This document shows, in pieces, positions 29,303 to 38,816 of a stretch of DNA of 64,000 nt (within the stretch, counting starts at the first letter, position 1; every line of letters starts with the position of its first letter). A program made the position numbers and the translations under genes. The stretch lies in contig NZ_CP017641.1 of NCBI RefSeq assembly GCF_001983935.1, forward strand, positions 3,658,001 through 3,722,000, read 5' to 3'. Source of the DNA: Fuerstiella marisgermanici. Its GTDB lineage: Bacteria; Planctomycetota; Planctomycetia; Planctomycetales; Planctomycetaceae. The notes below the pieces were generated by a model. It saw only the letters and a program-made list of their open reading frames with translations, had not been told where the DNA came from and did no database searches.

Positions 29303-30418
29303 TTATTTAACATCTTCGGAAAGAATGTCTTCTGCTGCCGCTCGGTCAATGAAATTCATCACCAGGGGCTGTGACAGGTCCTTCTGAGACTGCTGCCACG
29401 TCGCATAAAACCCGTCTGTAGTCGCCAGAACGTCAACATAACGGCTGCATCCTGTGCCGAATGGGCTAATGAACAGCGGCAAGAGATTGGACAAACGTTC
29501 AGCAGACGAAACTTCGTCACCCGTATACCACGCGGCACCCCCGATTTCTTCGCAGCTATAGCCTCGCGGTCGAGCAACCGCTGCCGCGTGTTCATCAATC
29601 GGCCGCAGGCATTCGCCGCCGCAATAGAACAGCAGGTGGTGATCCTGATCCGCAAACAGGCCGACTCGTGGCAACTTCAGCACACTGGTGCCGCGAGTCA
29701 TCGCCACATCCCACGTGGTCCCACGCGGAAAAATGGAATGCTGAGGCGTCGTGACCTTCGATGTTCCGTTGGGAAGATCGACGACGCCTGTGTTGGAACT
29801 GGACCAATTGAATGGATGGCTGCAATAACCCAGGCGGTCGCCTTTTGACGTCGTCCAGAAAAACGGATCTTTGACGTGCAGATGTTCCGGACAGTCGCTG
29901 GAAAATGCTGGTACGACTGCAGCGTTTGGAAGTTCTTCAATGGATGAAGCGCAGAGGACGTCGATTGTCCAGACCCCAGCACCGGGTTTCAGAAAGCTAC
30001 TGATGGGCTCCGGGTAAGGCACGCCGATTTTTTCTGTCGATACGTACAACTCAACGCCATCGTCCGTAAATCGCAGGCAGCTTCCTTCAATCGAAAGCAC
30101 GTCCCCCACGGGACTGTTCAATGCGGCCTTGTCCCACGAAACCACTTTTTCGAACGTCGCGCCCTTGTCGGTGGAACGGAAAATAGCCAGCTCCAGGCCG
30201 CGTGTGCCTGACGCAATTCCGGTGCGTGAATCGCCCGCATTGCGATACCGCCCGACGACATACAAGTCTCCGTTAGGCGACTCAACCATGTTTCCGCCAC
30301 CGAACCAAAATCCGGATTCCGGCTTCTGAGGTGCGACAATGACGCGAGCGGCGTGTTGGCCGATCAGCTTGTTGCAAAAGCTAAGGAGACGTTTGTGCTT
30401 GAGCGTTTCAGGCGACAT
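29303..30418 (-). CDS. BNR/sialidase-like beta-propeller protein
   Basis: A 371-residue protein with one clear Asp-box (FRSTDKGATFE) and repeated beta-propeller-like blades, such as GNMVESPNGDLYVVGRYRN and LYVSTEKIGVPYP. GGNMVESPNGDLYVVG resembles the start of glycosidase propellers (sialidase or GH43/GH32-like). No signal peptide is visible, so cytoplasmic action is possible. The ATG at 30418 is preferred because the frame upstream to 30541 runs into the RPT3 repeat and has no family support. Substrate unknown. Confidence 0.65.
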   Translation of the reverse strand: MSPETLKHKRLLSFCNKLIGQHAARVIVAPQKPESGFWFGGGNMVESPNGDLYVVGRYRNAGDSRTGIASGTRGLELAIFRSTDKGATFEKVVSWDKAALNSPVGDVLSIEGSCLRFTDDGVELYVSTEKIGVPYPEPISSFLKPGAGVWTIDVLCASSIEELPNAAVVPAFSSDCPEHLHVKDPFFWTTSKGDRLGYCSHPFNWSSSNTGVVDLPNGTSKVTTPQHSIFPRGTTWDVAMTRGTSVLKLPRVGLFADQDHHLLFYCGGECLRPIDEHAAAVARPRGYSCEEIGGAAWYTGDEVSSAERLSNLLPLFISPFGTGCSRYVDVLATTDGFYATWQQSQKDLSQPLVMNFIDRAAAEDILSEDVK

Positions 30419-30516
30419 GTGAAGTTCGTGTGGTCGAGGGACGGAACGAGAAATTTGACGAATTCGTAATGTTTCTTGTACCGGAACACGACGCGCCTGC
30501 CAAGGATCAGCGGAAT

Positions 30517-30570
30517 GGCCCGCCAGCCGATTGAAGATCACGCTCCGAATTGAAGCGGAGTTCCCGTTGG
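30517..30570 (+). repeat. RPT3 repeat, second copy
   Basis: GGCCCGCCAGCCGATT (30517-30532) is identical to 9931-9946, and ACGCTCCGAAT plus GTTCCCGTTGG follow as there. This copy contains a small hairpin CTCCG-AATTGAAG-CGGAG. It directly joins the RPT2 copy at 30571-30664, forming a composite of about 150 bases upstream of the BNR protein gene and downstream of metG. Confidence 0.7.
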
Positions 30571-30664
30571 CCCCTCACCCAGCGACCAGCGTAAGCACCG
30601 CCGGCGCTGCAGCCACCATCCCGCTCAACCGCTCACCACGACAACTGCCCCCGGTGCATACCGG
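30571..30664 (-). repeat. RPT2 repeat anchored at the metG stop codon
   Basis: Reading from the metG stop (minus strand), the element starts at once with CCGGTATGCACCGG, then GTCGTGG, GCAGCGCCGGCGGTG and TGGTCGCTGGGTG. The hairpin end touches the stop codon with no gap. It aligns with 23024-23120 and 40547-40640. Confidence 0.85.
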
Positions 30665-32737
30665 CTAGTGGACGCGTTGGCCGGGGACGGAGCCTTCGTC
30701 GGGGCTGAGAAGGAAGACTTCTTTGCCGCCGCCACCGCTGGCGCAGACCATGCCTTCACTCAGGCCGAACTTCATTTGGCGCGGCTTCAGGTTGGCGACG
30801 CAAACCACCAGTCGGCCGACCAGCGACTCCGGTTCGTAGGCGGCTTTGATGCCTGCAAAGACGTTGCGAGTTTCTCCGCCGCCGAGTGACAGCGTCAGCT
30901 GAAGCAGCTTGTTAGCTCCTTCGACGTGTCCGGCTTCGATGATCCGAGCGACTCGAAGATCGACTTTCACGAAATCGTCGATTGTGCATTCGTCCGTCAT
31001 GGGCTCTTTTTCCAGAGCGTCGCCGCTGTCTTTCCATGTGTCGGCGGCGTGGAACTTAGAGCCAGCCGCATCTGCGGCTGCACCGGCATCGGCGGCGTTG
31101 TCTTCTTTGCTGTCTTCAATCATTGCGTTGACCTGTTTCTCCTCAATACGTTTCATCAGGTGTTGAAATTTGCTGACCGGCGTTCCCGTCAGCGGAGTTT
31201 GACTTTCGTCCCAGTGTTCGATGGGCTTGTTCAGAAGTTCGCCCGTTTGCTTTGCCAGTTCCGGCAGTACGGGAGACAGGTAGACGACGATCTGTCGAAA
31301 CAGGTTCAACGCGACGGTGCAGATGTCGCGAAGTTCGTCGGCTTTGTCTGGATCCTTGCGAAGCACCCACGGCTCTTTGTCTTCGACATACTTGTTGGCC
31401 TTGTCTGCCAGCAGCATGATCTCACGAGTGGCTGCGTTGTAGTTGCAGTCCTCGTACAGGCTGGCGATGTGTTCACCTTTTGCGGCCGCTTCTGCGAACA
31501 GGCCGCCGTCGTCCGGGTAGGTTTCGCTAAGGTTCGATTCGGCAACGAACTTTGCCGACCGGGACGCGAGGTTGACGACCTTGCCCACCAGATCTGAATT
31601 CACCTTCGACACAAACTCTTCAAGGTTCAGGTCGATGTCGTCGAGGCCAGAACCGAGCTTGCTGGCGTAGTAGTATCGCAGCACGCCGGGCGGGAGGTGC
31701 TTGGCGTAAGTCGACGCCATAACAAACGTGCCACGCGACTTGCTCATTTTTTCGCCAGCCACCGTCAGGAAGCCGTGAATGCGAACTTTTTCAGGAAGAT
31801 TAAAGCCAGCAGTCTTTAGTAGTCCGGGCCAGAAGAGTGTATGAAAGTACGTAATGTCTTTGCCGATAAAGTGGTGGACCTCTGTGTTAGCACTCTTCCA
31901 CCACGCGTCAAAGTTCTCGCCGTTGGCGTCGCACCATTGTTTGGTAGATCCAAGGTATCCGATGGGAGCGTCAAACCAAACGTACCATGAGTGTCCGGGA
32001 AAGCCTGGAACTTCGAAGCCAAAGTATTTGGGCGGTCGAGTCACGTCCCAGTCTCTGAGCTCGCCAGAGAGAAATTGGCCCTTAATGTAGTTGGCAACTT
32101 CCGGTTCAAGGTGTTTTCCACTGGCTACCCATTCATTGAGAAATGGGTGGAGTTTCTCCAATTGGATGAACTTATGCGGTGCCGTCCTCATCACAGGTTC
32201 TGAACCTGAGAGAGTGCTATAAGGCTCAAGCAATTCTTCGGGTGCATAAGTGGCCATGCATTTTTCGCAAGCGTCACCGTACTGGTCGATGGCTCCACAT
32301 TCAGGGCATTTTCCTTTAACGAATCGGTCTGCAAGAAATGTCTCTGCTTCTGTATCGTATAGCTGGTCTACGTCCCGCTCTGTAACGAGACCTGCGTTAT
32401 TGACTGACTCCCAGAAGATGCCGCACATTTCACGATTTTCATCGCTGTTGGTGCTGCCATAGTTGTCGAATTCGACATGGAAGGTGGCGAAGTCGCGGAT
32501 ATGAGCGTCTCGCATATCCGCGATGACTTCTTCTTCGCTACGGCCTTCGTTGCGGGCGCGGATCATGATGGCCGTGCCGTGAGTATCGTCGGCGCAGACA
32601 TACACACATTGGTGGCCGCGCAGTTTCTGAAAACGCACCCAGATGTCGGTCTGGATGTATTCGACAAGATGCCCGATATGAATATGCCCATTGGCATATG
32701 GCAAAGCGGATGTGACAAGAATGCGACGTTGAGTCAT
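30665..32737 (-). CDS. metG: Methionyl-tRNA synthetase
   Basis: A 690-residue class I synthetase that charges tRNA-Met. It has the HIGH signature in [20 protein letters not shown] in [11 protein letters not shown], and a zinc knuckle [17 protein letters not shown] typical of the E. coli-like group. The C-terminal EMAP/tRBD domain ([17 protein letters not shown], about 590-690) gives tRNA binding and dimerisation. A linker rich in Ala and Asp (about 540-570) joins it. Length is normal. It lies upstream of the BNR gene and downstream of gatB on the same strand, a translation-related pair 153 bases apart. Confidence 0.96.
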   Translation of the reverse strand: MTQRRILVTSALPYANGHIHIGHLVEYIQTDIWVRFQKLRGHQCVYVCADDTHGTAIMIRARNEGRSEEEVIADMRDAHIRDFATFHVEFDNYGSTNSDENREMCGIFWESVNNAGLVTERDVDQLYDTEAETFLADRFVKGKCPECGAIDQYGDACEKCMATYAPEELLEPYSTLSGSEPVMRTAPHKFIQLEKLHPFLNEWVASGKHLEPEVANYIKGQFLSGELRDWDVTRPPKYFGFEVPGFPGHSWYVWFDAPIGYLGSTKQWCDANGENFDAWWKSANTEVHHFIGKDITYFHTLFWPGLLKTAGFNLPEKVRIHGFLTVAGEKMSKSRGTFVMASTYAKHLPPGVLRYYYASKLGSGLDDIDLNLEEFVSKVNSDLVGKVVNLASRSAKFVAESNLSETYPDDGGLFAEAAAKGEHIASLYEDCNYNAATREIMLLADKANKYVEDKEPWVLRKDPDKADELRDICTVALNLFRQIVVYLSPVLPELAKQTGELLNKPIEHWDESQTPLTGTPVSKFQHLMKRIEEKQVNAMIEDSKEDNAADAGAAADAAGSKFHAADTWKDSGDALEKEPMTDECTIDDFVKVDLRVARIIEAGHVEGANKLLQLTLSLGGGETRNVFAGIKAAYEPESLVGRLVVCVANLKPRQMKFGLSEGMVCASGGGGKEVFLLSPDEGSVPGQRVH

Positions 32738-32890
32738 AAAGCTGATTTACTGCCAGGTGCGGGAGTTCGTTGCGCGAATTGGACCGAACCGCTGCGCGTT
32801 GGTCAACAGGCGTCGGGGACAACATTCACAGACGCCACGAATTCACCACGGTTCGGAAAGTTTGCAGCAGATCTGGCGGACGCGACGATC

Positions 32891-34381
32891 TCACTTTTGA
32901 ATCATGCTGATCAACATTTCACGCACCGTTTTTGGATCCGCGCCACTGACCTGCTTCATCACCATGCCCATGATGGGGCCAATCGCCTGCAGTTTTCCTG
33001 CTTTAACGTCTTCCACAGCGTCCGGGCGAGCCGCTATGGCAGACTGAATGGCCGCTTCCAGAGCTCCGGTGTCTCGCACGATTTCACGCTCAGCCGCCAG
33101 CGTTTCCACATCGCTTGCAGATATTGCCTGGCCGTCAGCCGCTCGTTCTTTCAGCAGGGCGTACACGTCCCGAGCACTCTTATTGGTCAATCGCTCGTCC
33201 GTGATCCACTTCAGGAGCGCGCCGAGGATTTCGGCGGTAATCGGGAATTCGCTAAGCCCGGATTCGCTGGCGTTGAGGTCTCGCAGCACGTCCTGAGTCA
33301 CCCAGTTAGCAGCAATCTTGCCGTCGCCGCACGTTGAGGCCACGGATTCGAAGTATGCGGTCAGTTCCGGCCCCTGGCCCAGAATCACGGACGCGTCGTA
33401 TTCCGAAAGGCCGAGGTCCGACTGAAAGCGATCTCGCTTTTTGGCAGGCGTTTCAGGAAGCGCTTCGCGGACGGCGTCAATTTCCGTCTGAGTCAACACG
33501 ACCGGCACGAGGTCCGGGTCAGGGAAATACCGGTAGTCGGAAGAGTCTTCCTTCTCGCGCTGAGCAAACGTGACGTTGCGTTCGGCATCCCAGCCCCGAG
33601 TCACCTTGGGGGCGTCGTCGATGGTGCGGCCTGTTTTTTCGAAGTCCTTTTTCTGACGTTTGGCTTCATATTCGATCGCCAGTTCAACGTTGCGAAAGCT
33701 GTTCATGTTTTTCAGCTCGACAATCGGCGTTGCCGTCACGCTGCCGTCGTCGTTGTGAAAATGCAGATTAACGTTGGCGTCGCACCGCAACGATCCTTCC
33801 TGCATATTGCAGTCGGAAACGTCGATAAACAGCAGCAGAGTTCGGAGGTCTTCCAGATACCGACGTGCTTCTGACGCTGTCCGCAAATCCGGTTCACTGA
33901 CGATTTCCAGCAGAGGTGTTCCCGTGCGATTCAGGTCGACACAGCTGTCACCACCGCGACCGCTTTCGTCGTGGATATTCTTGCCGGCGTCTTCTTCCAG
34001 GTGGGCTCGCGTAATACCAATGCGTCGCGGAGGTTTGCCGTCTTCGTCGTTGGCGATTTCCAACCATCCATTTTCGCTGAAAGGCAGGTCGAACTGACTG
34101 ATCTGATACGCCTTCGGCAAATCCGGATAGTAATACTGCTTTCGATCCCATTTCGTGAACAGCGGAATGTGGCAATTCAACGCCAGCCCGGTCTTCAGCG
34201 AAAGATCGAACGCCGTGCGATTCATCACCGGCAGCGCTCCGGGAAGACCAAGACAAACAGGACAGGTTTGCGTGTTCGGATGGTCCGGATTGAATTCGTT
34301 GGCGCAACCGCAGAACAGTTTTGACTGCGTCTTAAGCTGCGTGTGAACTTCGAGGCCGATGATGGTCGTGAACTTGGACAT
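32891..34381 (-). CDS. gatB: Aspartyl/glutamyl-tRNA amidotransferase subunit B
   Basis: GatB is the tRNA-binding subunit of GatCAB, which converts Glu-tRNA-Gln or Asp-tRNA-Asn to the amide form. The 496-residue protein opens with [21 protein letters not shown], has [14 protein letters not shown] with the cysteine pair, [13 protein letters not shown] and the C-terminal YqeY-like tail ([15 protein letters not shown]). Length is normal. gatA and gatC are not in the window. It is upstream of metG on the minus strand. Confidence 0.96.
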   Translation of the reverse strand: MSKFTTIIGLEVHTQLKTQSKLFCGCANEFNPDHPNTQTCPVCLGLPGALPVMNRTAFDLSLKTGLALNCHIPLFTKWDRKQYYYPDLPKAYQISQFDLPFSENGWLEIANDEDGKPPRRIGITRAHLEEDAGKNIHDESGRGGDSCVDLNRTGTPLLEIVSEPDLRTASEARRYLEDLRTLLLFIDVSDCNMQEGSLRCDANVNLHFHNDDGSVTATPIVELKNMNSFRNVELAIEYEAKRQKKDFEKTGRTIDDAPKVTRGWDAERNVTFAQREKEDSSDYRYFPDPDLVPVVLTQTEIDAVREALPETPAKKRDRFQSDLGLSEYDASVILGQGPELTAYFESVASTCGDGKIAANWVTQDVLRDLNASESGLSEFPITAEILGALLKWITDERLTNKSARDVYALLKERAADGQAISASDVETLAAEREIVRDTGALEAAIQSAIAARPDAVEDVKAGKLQAIGPIMGMVMKQVSGADPKTVREMLISMIQK

Positions 34382-34461
34382 GGACGCGGTGACGTGTTCG
34401 GGGATTCAGGGTGTGGGGAATGAGACCGCAGTTCTCCGCAGTCAAGAACTGGCTGGCGAGG

Positions 34462-35190
34462 CTACTCTGCGTTGTCGATCAGCGGCGCGGTGTTGGATTC
34501 GTTGGCGAGTCCTGGCGGAAGTTCCATGATGCGGATGTTGCGGAAGTGGATTTCCTTGCCCTCAGATTCCAGGCAAAGGTAACCCTTTCTGACGGAGGCT
34601 TCTCGAATGCCGTTCACGAACTTTCCATTGACCGACAGCTTCACCGTGCCGTCGACGGCAACCACAACATATTTGTTCCATTCGCCATGCCCTTTGCAGC
34701 GAAGTTCCAGAGACTTGCTGCGGGTGCCGCGTGGGTTGTCCGGAATAGTCGTCATGCCTCCCGCGCCAAACAATTCGCCCGACACATAGGCGATTGGTGG
34801 CAATGTGCCATCCGCTTTTTTGTGCTGGTTAACCCAGTCAAGATCCAGCATCTGAACTTCCATGCCCATCGGCAGCCGGTTTCCACTGGGCTTGGCGTCA
34901 CTCCACAGAAACACACCCGAATTACCGCCGGGTTCCATGTGCCGCCATTCGATTTCCAGAATGAAGTTTTCGTACTGTTTGTCGGATCGCATCACGCCGA
35001 TCGGCTGTCCCTGACAAACCAACAGACCATCTTTCACAGACCAATTGCCTGGCTTGGTGTTCACATCGATCCAGCCGGTCAGGTCTTTGCCATTGAACAG
35101 CGGCTTGAAGGCCAGTTCCTGAGCGGATGCGGTCAAGCTGTGTGCTGTCAGGAGAGTGCCGATGATGAAAAGAGATTGAAGGTGCTTCAT
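34462..35190 (-). CDS. Secreted DUF1080 (3-keto-disaccharide hydrolase) protein
   Basis: A 242-residue protein with a signal peptide ([17 protein letters not shown]). The DUF1080 concanavalin A-like domain shows [37 protein letters not shown] and a C-terminal [11 protein letters not shown]. The family includes 3-keto-glucoside hydrolases and is highly expanded in planctomycetes. ATG 35190 has AAAGGCGG upstream; the frame to 35217 adds nine residues before the signal. It starts 71 bases downstream of the GcvH-like gene, with a hairpin between. Confidence 0.88.
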   Translation of the reverse strand: MKHLQSLFIIGTLLTAHSLTASAQELAFKPLFNGKDLTGWIDVNTKPGNWSVKDGLLVCQGQPIGVMRSDKQYENFILEIEWRHMEPGGNSGVFLWSDAKPSGNRLPMGMEVQMLDLDWVNQHKKADGTLPPIAYVSGELFGAGGMTTIPDNPRGTRSKSLELRCKGHGEWNKYVVVAVDGTVKLSVNGKFVNGIREASVRKGYLCLESEGKEIHFRNIRIMELPPGLANESNTAPLIDNAE

Positions 35191-35236
35191 TGGTCCGCCT
35201 TTGCTTGATAAGTACACGGCCGCCTGGCTTTGTCGA

Positions 35237-35259
35237 AAGCGGCAAAAAAACTGCCGCTT
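35237..35259 (-). terminator. Hairpin between the GcvH-like and DUF1080 genes
   Basis: On the minus strand, AAGCGGCA and TGCCGCTT pair around a loop GTTTTTT (35237-35259), one base after the GcvH stop. The T-run is in the loop, not after the stem, so it is an imperfect terminator; it may instead protect the 3' end of the upstream message. Confidence 0.4.
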
Positions 35260-35260
35260 G

Positions 35261-35713
35261 CTAATTCATTTGTCCCTTGATTGTTCGCTGAGTCTCGTCC
35301 CATCCGTCTTCCAGCACTTTGACGTATTCTTCCGGAGTCAAAAGCGGCTCCATCGTTTTCAACAAATACAGCCAGCCGTCGCCGTAGTTGTCGGCGTTGA
35401 TGCCTGCCGGGTCGTTAAGTAGTGCTTCGTTAAATTCGAGGATCTCACCAGCGCACGGAGTGTACATGCTTGAGACCGCTTTCGCACTTTCGACTTCGCC
35501 GATCTCCTGCCGATCTTTCACTGTGGTTCCCGGATCGATTGTCCATTCCAGAAAATAGACATCCTGCAGCAGGCGCACGGAATACGACGTGAAACCGACT
35601 TTAAACACGTTCGGTTCCGTCTGCTGCAGCCACATGTGCCGTGCGCAGTACTGGCGATCTGTGGGGATGATGGCCTTGAACTGGCCCATCATAAAAGATA
35701 AGGGTTCCGACAT
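35261..35713 (-). CDS. GcvH-like lipoyl-domain protein
   Basis: A 150-residue H-protein fold. The lipoyl-lysine region is [14 protein letters not shown] (Lys 78), preceded by the strand [21 protein letters not shown] and followed by [19 protein letters not shown], as in GcvH. An extended C-terminal helix (about 124-150) goes beyond the usual GcvH of about 128 residues. gcvT and gcvP are not in the window, so it may belong to the glycine cleavage system encoded elsewhere, or be one of the stand-alone H-like lipoyl carriers. The ATG at 35713 is preferred: the longer frame to 35863 runs antisense into the Nudix gene. It is divergent from that gene with a 59-base gap. Confidence 0.85.
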   Translation of the reverse strand: MSEPLSFMMGQFKAIIPTDRQYCARHMWLQQTEPNVFKVGFTSYSVRLLQDVYFLEWTIDPGTTVKDRQEIGEVESAKAVSSMYTPCAGEILEFNEALLNDPAGINADNYGDGWLYLLKTMEPLLTPEEYVKVLEDGWDETQRTIKGQMN

Positions 35714-35772
35714 GCGGCGTACGGTAGCCGACTTTTCCAGCCTGAGGAAGTGAACCGAAAGTTTATCACGCC

Positions 35773-36321
35773 GTGAACCATTCAACGCCAATTGAAGACG
35801 CCTGGAAATTCTGTCCCATGTGCGCGGCAGCTCGTTCCGCCGAGCAGGGGAACCCGTTTTCATGCGCCGCCTGCGGCTACACTCATTACTTCAGCCCGTT
35901 CACAGCCGTCGGTGCTTTGATTGTGGATGAACAGGAGCAAATGCTGTTCATCGTGCGTGGCAAAGATCCGGGCAAAGGGAAACTCGGCCTTCCCGGCGGA
36001 TTCGTGGATGCCGGCGAAATGGCCGAACAAGCTCTTGTGCGCGAAATTCGCGAAGAGGTCGGTCTGGAAATTGTCCGCTACGAATTTCTGGCGTCGTTTC
36101 CCAATAGCTACGCGTTCTCCGGAGTTATCTGCCCGGTGACGGATTTGTTCTTCGTGGCTCACGTCGCATCGCTCAGCAATTTTCAACTGCAGGAGGGCGA
36201 AATCGACGACTGGAAGCTGCTCCCCGTCGCCAACGTCGGCCCGCAGGATCTGGCGTTCGATACTCATTGGAAGGCGATCCAGGCCTATGCGGGGCAACGC
36301 AATGGCGAGCCGAGGACGTAA
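35773..36321 (+). CDS. Zinc-ribbon Nudix hydrolase
   Basis: A 182-residue protein. A zinc ribbon at the N-terminus (C14-x2-C17 and C31-x2-C34) is followed by a Nudix domain with the full box GX5EX7REUXEEXGU at about residues 76-98 (GFVDAGEMAEQALVREIREE). The layout, zinc ribbon then Nudix, recalls NADH pyrophosphatase (NudC) and ADP-ribose pyrophosphatase-like enzymes; the substrate is not fixed. It begins with GTG at 35773 and is divergent from the GcvH-like gene, so the two may share a 59-base promoter region. Confidence 0.88.
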   Translation: MNHSTPIEDAWKFCPMCAAARSAEQGNPFSCAACGYTHYFSPFTAVGALIVDEQEQMLFIVRGKDPGKGKLGLPGGFVDAGEMAEQALVREIREEVGLEIVRYEFLASFPNSYAFSGVICPVTDLFFVAHVASLSNFQLQEGEIDDWKLLPVANVGPQDLAFDTHWKAIQAYAGQRNGEPRT

Positions 36322-36487
36322 TTGCTCTGGTTTGTGCGTCCAACTAACCGGACGACTTGAGTCCACGTCCTGATCTCTGAATGTACCCTTTCCCGCATTT
36401 CCGCCGTACGCTTGAAGTCAATCAGAGGCTTGCGATGATCTTGCCGGTTTGAAACTTCCCCATCATTCGTGTGAAGGCGAATCCGAT

Positions 36488-38701
36488 ATGAATCGCTTAC
36501 TGTTGATCGTAATACTCTTCACTGCGACGGCCACATCGCGTGACCTCATTGCGACTGAAACTTCGGCGCAGGCCAAACAGCCGAACATCGTCGTGATTTT
36601 CTGCGACGATCTCGGCTACGGAGACCTCGGCTGCTTCGGGCATCCCACCATCGCGACGCCGAATCTTGATCGCATGGCGGCAGAAGGACAGAAGTGGACG
36701 GAATTCTACGTGGCCGCCTGCGTGTGTACGCCCAGTCGAGCGGCCCTGCAAACGGGACGGTACCCGATTCGCAACGGCATGTGTTCCGACAAGCGGCGAG
36801 TTCTGTTTCCGGATTCGCAAGGCGGACTTCCGGCCCGGGAAGTGACGATCGGTCGCATGTTGCAGCAGCACGGCTACGCGACTCATGCGGTTGGCAAGTG
36901 GCACTTGGGCCACCTGCCTCAGTACCTTCCCACCAGCCACGGCTACGATTCGTACTTTGGCATTCCGTATTCCAACGACATGGACGCCGTGAAGAATACT
37001 CCCAAAGGTCGAGCTCGCTTCAACAATCCGAAGACCGAATACTTCAACGTACCACTGATGCGCGGTGAGGAAATTGTCGAACGTCCGGCCGACCAGCACA
37101 CCATTACAAAACGGTTTACCGAAGAGGCCGTGAAGCTGATTCGCAACCGCGCCGACAAACCGTTTTTCATCTACCTCGCGCACAACCTGCCTCACGTGCC
37201 ACTGTTTGTGTCGAAGGATTTCACGGACGTCAGCCGCCGAGGCCTTTACGGCGACGTAATCGAAGAAATCGACTGGTCCGTAGGACAGGTCCTTAACGCG
37301 CTGCGTGAAGAGAAGCTGGACGAAGACACCTTAGTCGTGTTTACGTCTGACAACGGCCCATGGAAAACCTTCAAACAACAGGGTGGATCGGCCGGGCTGC
37401 TGCGAGACGGAAAAGGATCAACGTGGGAAGGCGGCATGCGCGAACCTACAATCTTCTGGTGGCCGAAAAAGATCAAACCTGCTGTCGTGATGGACCCGGG
37501 CAGCACCCTGGACTTGTTGCCAACGTTTGCTACCGTCACCGGAGCCGCCAGGCCGACCGATCGCACGCTGGACGGCTTCGATCTTTCGCCCGTGCTGTTT
37601 GAAGGTAAAAAGAGTCCTCGCGAAAACATGTTCTACTATCACGGTGAAGAATGTTTTGCTGTGCGAATGGGACAGTATAAGGCTCACTTCAAAACCAAGA
37701 CGTCGTACGTCGGCCAGAAAGCGGCTAAGGTCCACGACCCACCGCTGCTGTACCATCTGGGACATGATCCCAGCGAAGAATACGACATCGCCAAAGACCA
37801 TCCGGACGTCATCGACGCCATTCGAAAACTAAAAGCAGAGCACGAAGCGTCGATCGAACCGTGTGAGAACCAACTGACGCGAAAAACGGCCGCCGTCAGC
37901 AAGCAAATGGATCTGTTGATCGTCGCCGGGCAGTCCAACGCCGTCGGGTTCAATGCCAGGCCCAGTGACCTGCCAGCCGATGCTGCCGACAAAGAAATTC
38001 TGTTCTGGTGGAAATGTGGCGACCCACCGCCTGACCAGCACGATACTCACAGCAACCAGACATGGACCCATCTTCAGCCACAGCCATTGGGCGATCCGAT
38101 TACACCGCGAACTGGCCGGCAGTATGGAAATTTTGCTCAACCGGAAGGCGGCTTCGGCCCGGAGATCGGGCTGGCTCGCACGCTGATCGCCAAAGAAAAA
38201 ACGCCGCTGGCCGTACTGAAGGTTGCCTTCAGCGGCACTGGCATGAGGACCGACTGGAACCATGCCGATCCTGGCGATAGTGGCGCGTGCTATCGGGCTC
38301 TACTGTCCGAATTTAAGGCGGCCATTGCCGCGGCCAAACGAAACGGCATCGAACTGAAACCTCGCGCGCTGGTGTGGGTCCAGGGAGAAAGCGACGCAAA
38401 CGCCGAAGACGGTCCGAAATACGCGCATCGTCTGGGATCAATGATCGGCCAGCTTCGCACAGACATCAATGCGCCAGAAATGCAGGCGCTGATCGCGGTG
38501 AACACCCAGTTCAGCCAGGGCACAAACAAGTTCATGCCAATGATTGTCGAACAACAACGATTGCTGGCCAAACGGGACCCGTTGCGCCACTACGTTGATA
38601 CGTCTAAAGCCACGATCGCAAATTCAGCCCACTACGATTCTGCGGGGACACTGGCCGTAGGCCGGATGTTTGCGGAGCGGCTGCTAAGTCTGACTCCGTA
38701 A
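36488..38701 (+). CDS. Secreted sulfatase fused to a sialate O-acetylesterase (SASA) domain
   Basis: A 737-residue exported protein. After a signal peptide (LLLIVILFTATATS), residues about 32-460 are an arylsulfatase domain: metal Asp pair D40-D41, formylglycine site C80-T-P-S-R, VGKWHLGH, and LVVFTSDNGPW. From about residue 474 a separate SASA/DUF303 acetylesterase domain begins with LLIVAGQSNAVG (GQSN nucleophile block) and has WVQGESDA and HYDSAG, the catalytic His region. One protein could thus remove sulfate and acetyl groups from the same polysaccharide. ATG 36488 begins the signal. A dedicated sulfatase-maturing enzyme is not in the window. Confidence 0.9.
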   Translation: MNRLLLIVILFTATATSRDLIATETSAQAKQPNIVVIFCDDLGYGDLGCFGHPTIATPNLDRMAAEGQKWTEFYVAACVCTPSRAALQTGRYPIRNGMCSDKRRVLFPDSQGGLPAREVTIGRMLQQHGYATHAVGKWHLGHLPQYLPTSHGYDSYFGIPYSNDMDAVKNTPKGRARFNNPKTEYFNVPLMRGEEIVERPADQHTITKRFTEEAVKLIRNRADKPFFIYLAHNLPHVPLFVSKDFTDVSRRGLYGDVIEEIDWSVGQVLNALREEKLDEDTLVVFTSDNGPWKTFKQQGGSAGLLRDGKGSTWEGGMREPTIFWWPKKIKPAVVMDPGSTLDLLPTFATVTGAARPTDRTLDGFDLSPVLFEGKKSPRENMFYYHGEECFAVRMGQYKAHFKTKTSYVGQKAAKVHDPPLLYHLGHDPSEEYDIAKDHPDVIDAIRKLKAEHEASIEPCENQLTRKTAAVSKQMDLLIVAGQSNAVGFNARPSDLPADAADKEILFWWKCGDPPPDQHDTHSNQTWTHLQPQPLGDPITPRTGRQYGNFAQPEGGFGPEIGLARTLIAKEKTPLAVLKVAFSGTGMRTDWNHADPGDSGACYRALLSEFKAAIAAAKRNGIELKPRALVWVQGESDANAEDGPKYAHRLGSMIGQLRTDINAPEMQALIAVNTQFSQGTNKFMPMIVEQQRLLAKRDPLRHYVDTSKATIANSAHYDSAGTLAVGRMFAERLLSLTP

Positions 38702-38816
38702 ATGAATGAGCCGCAGTTGTTCCACGCATGCTTCGGTCCAAAGCCGAATTCTGAAACAGTTGTCCCTCCCCAAATTATCCGCAAGAAATTGCCTACCGTT
38801 CCTCGAAAGTCATCTC

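Noticed and set aside
29158-29349. 63-residue minus-strand frame
   Set aside because: It overlaps the 3' end of the BNR protein gene and lacks a ribosome site or family resemblance.
32477-33337. 286-residue plus-strand open frame across the metG/gatB gap
   Set aside because: Antisense to both conserved genes; no motif or start site.
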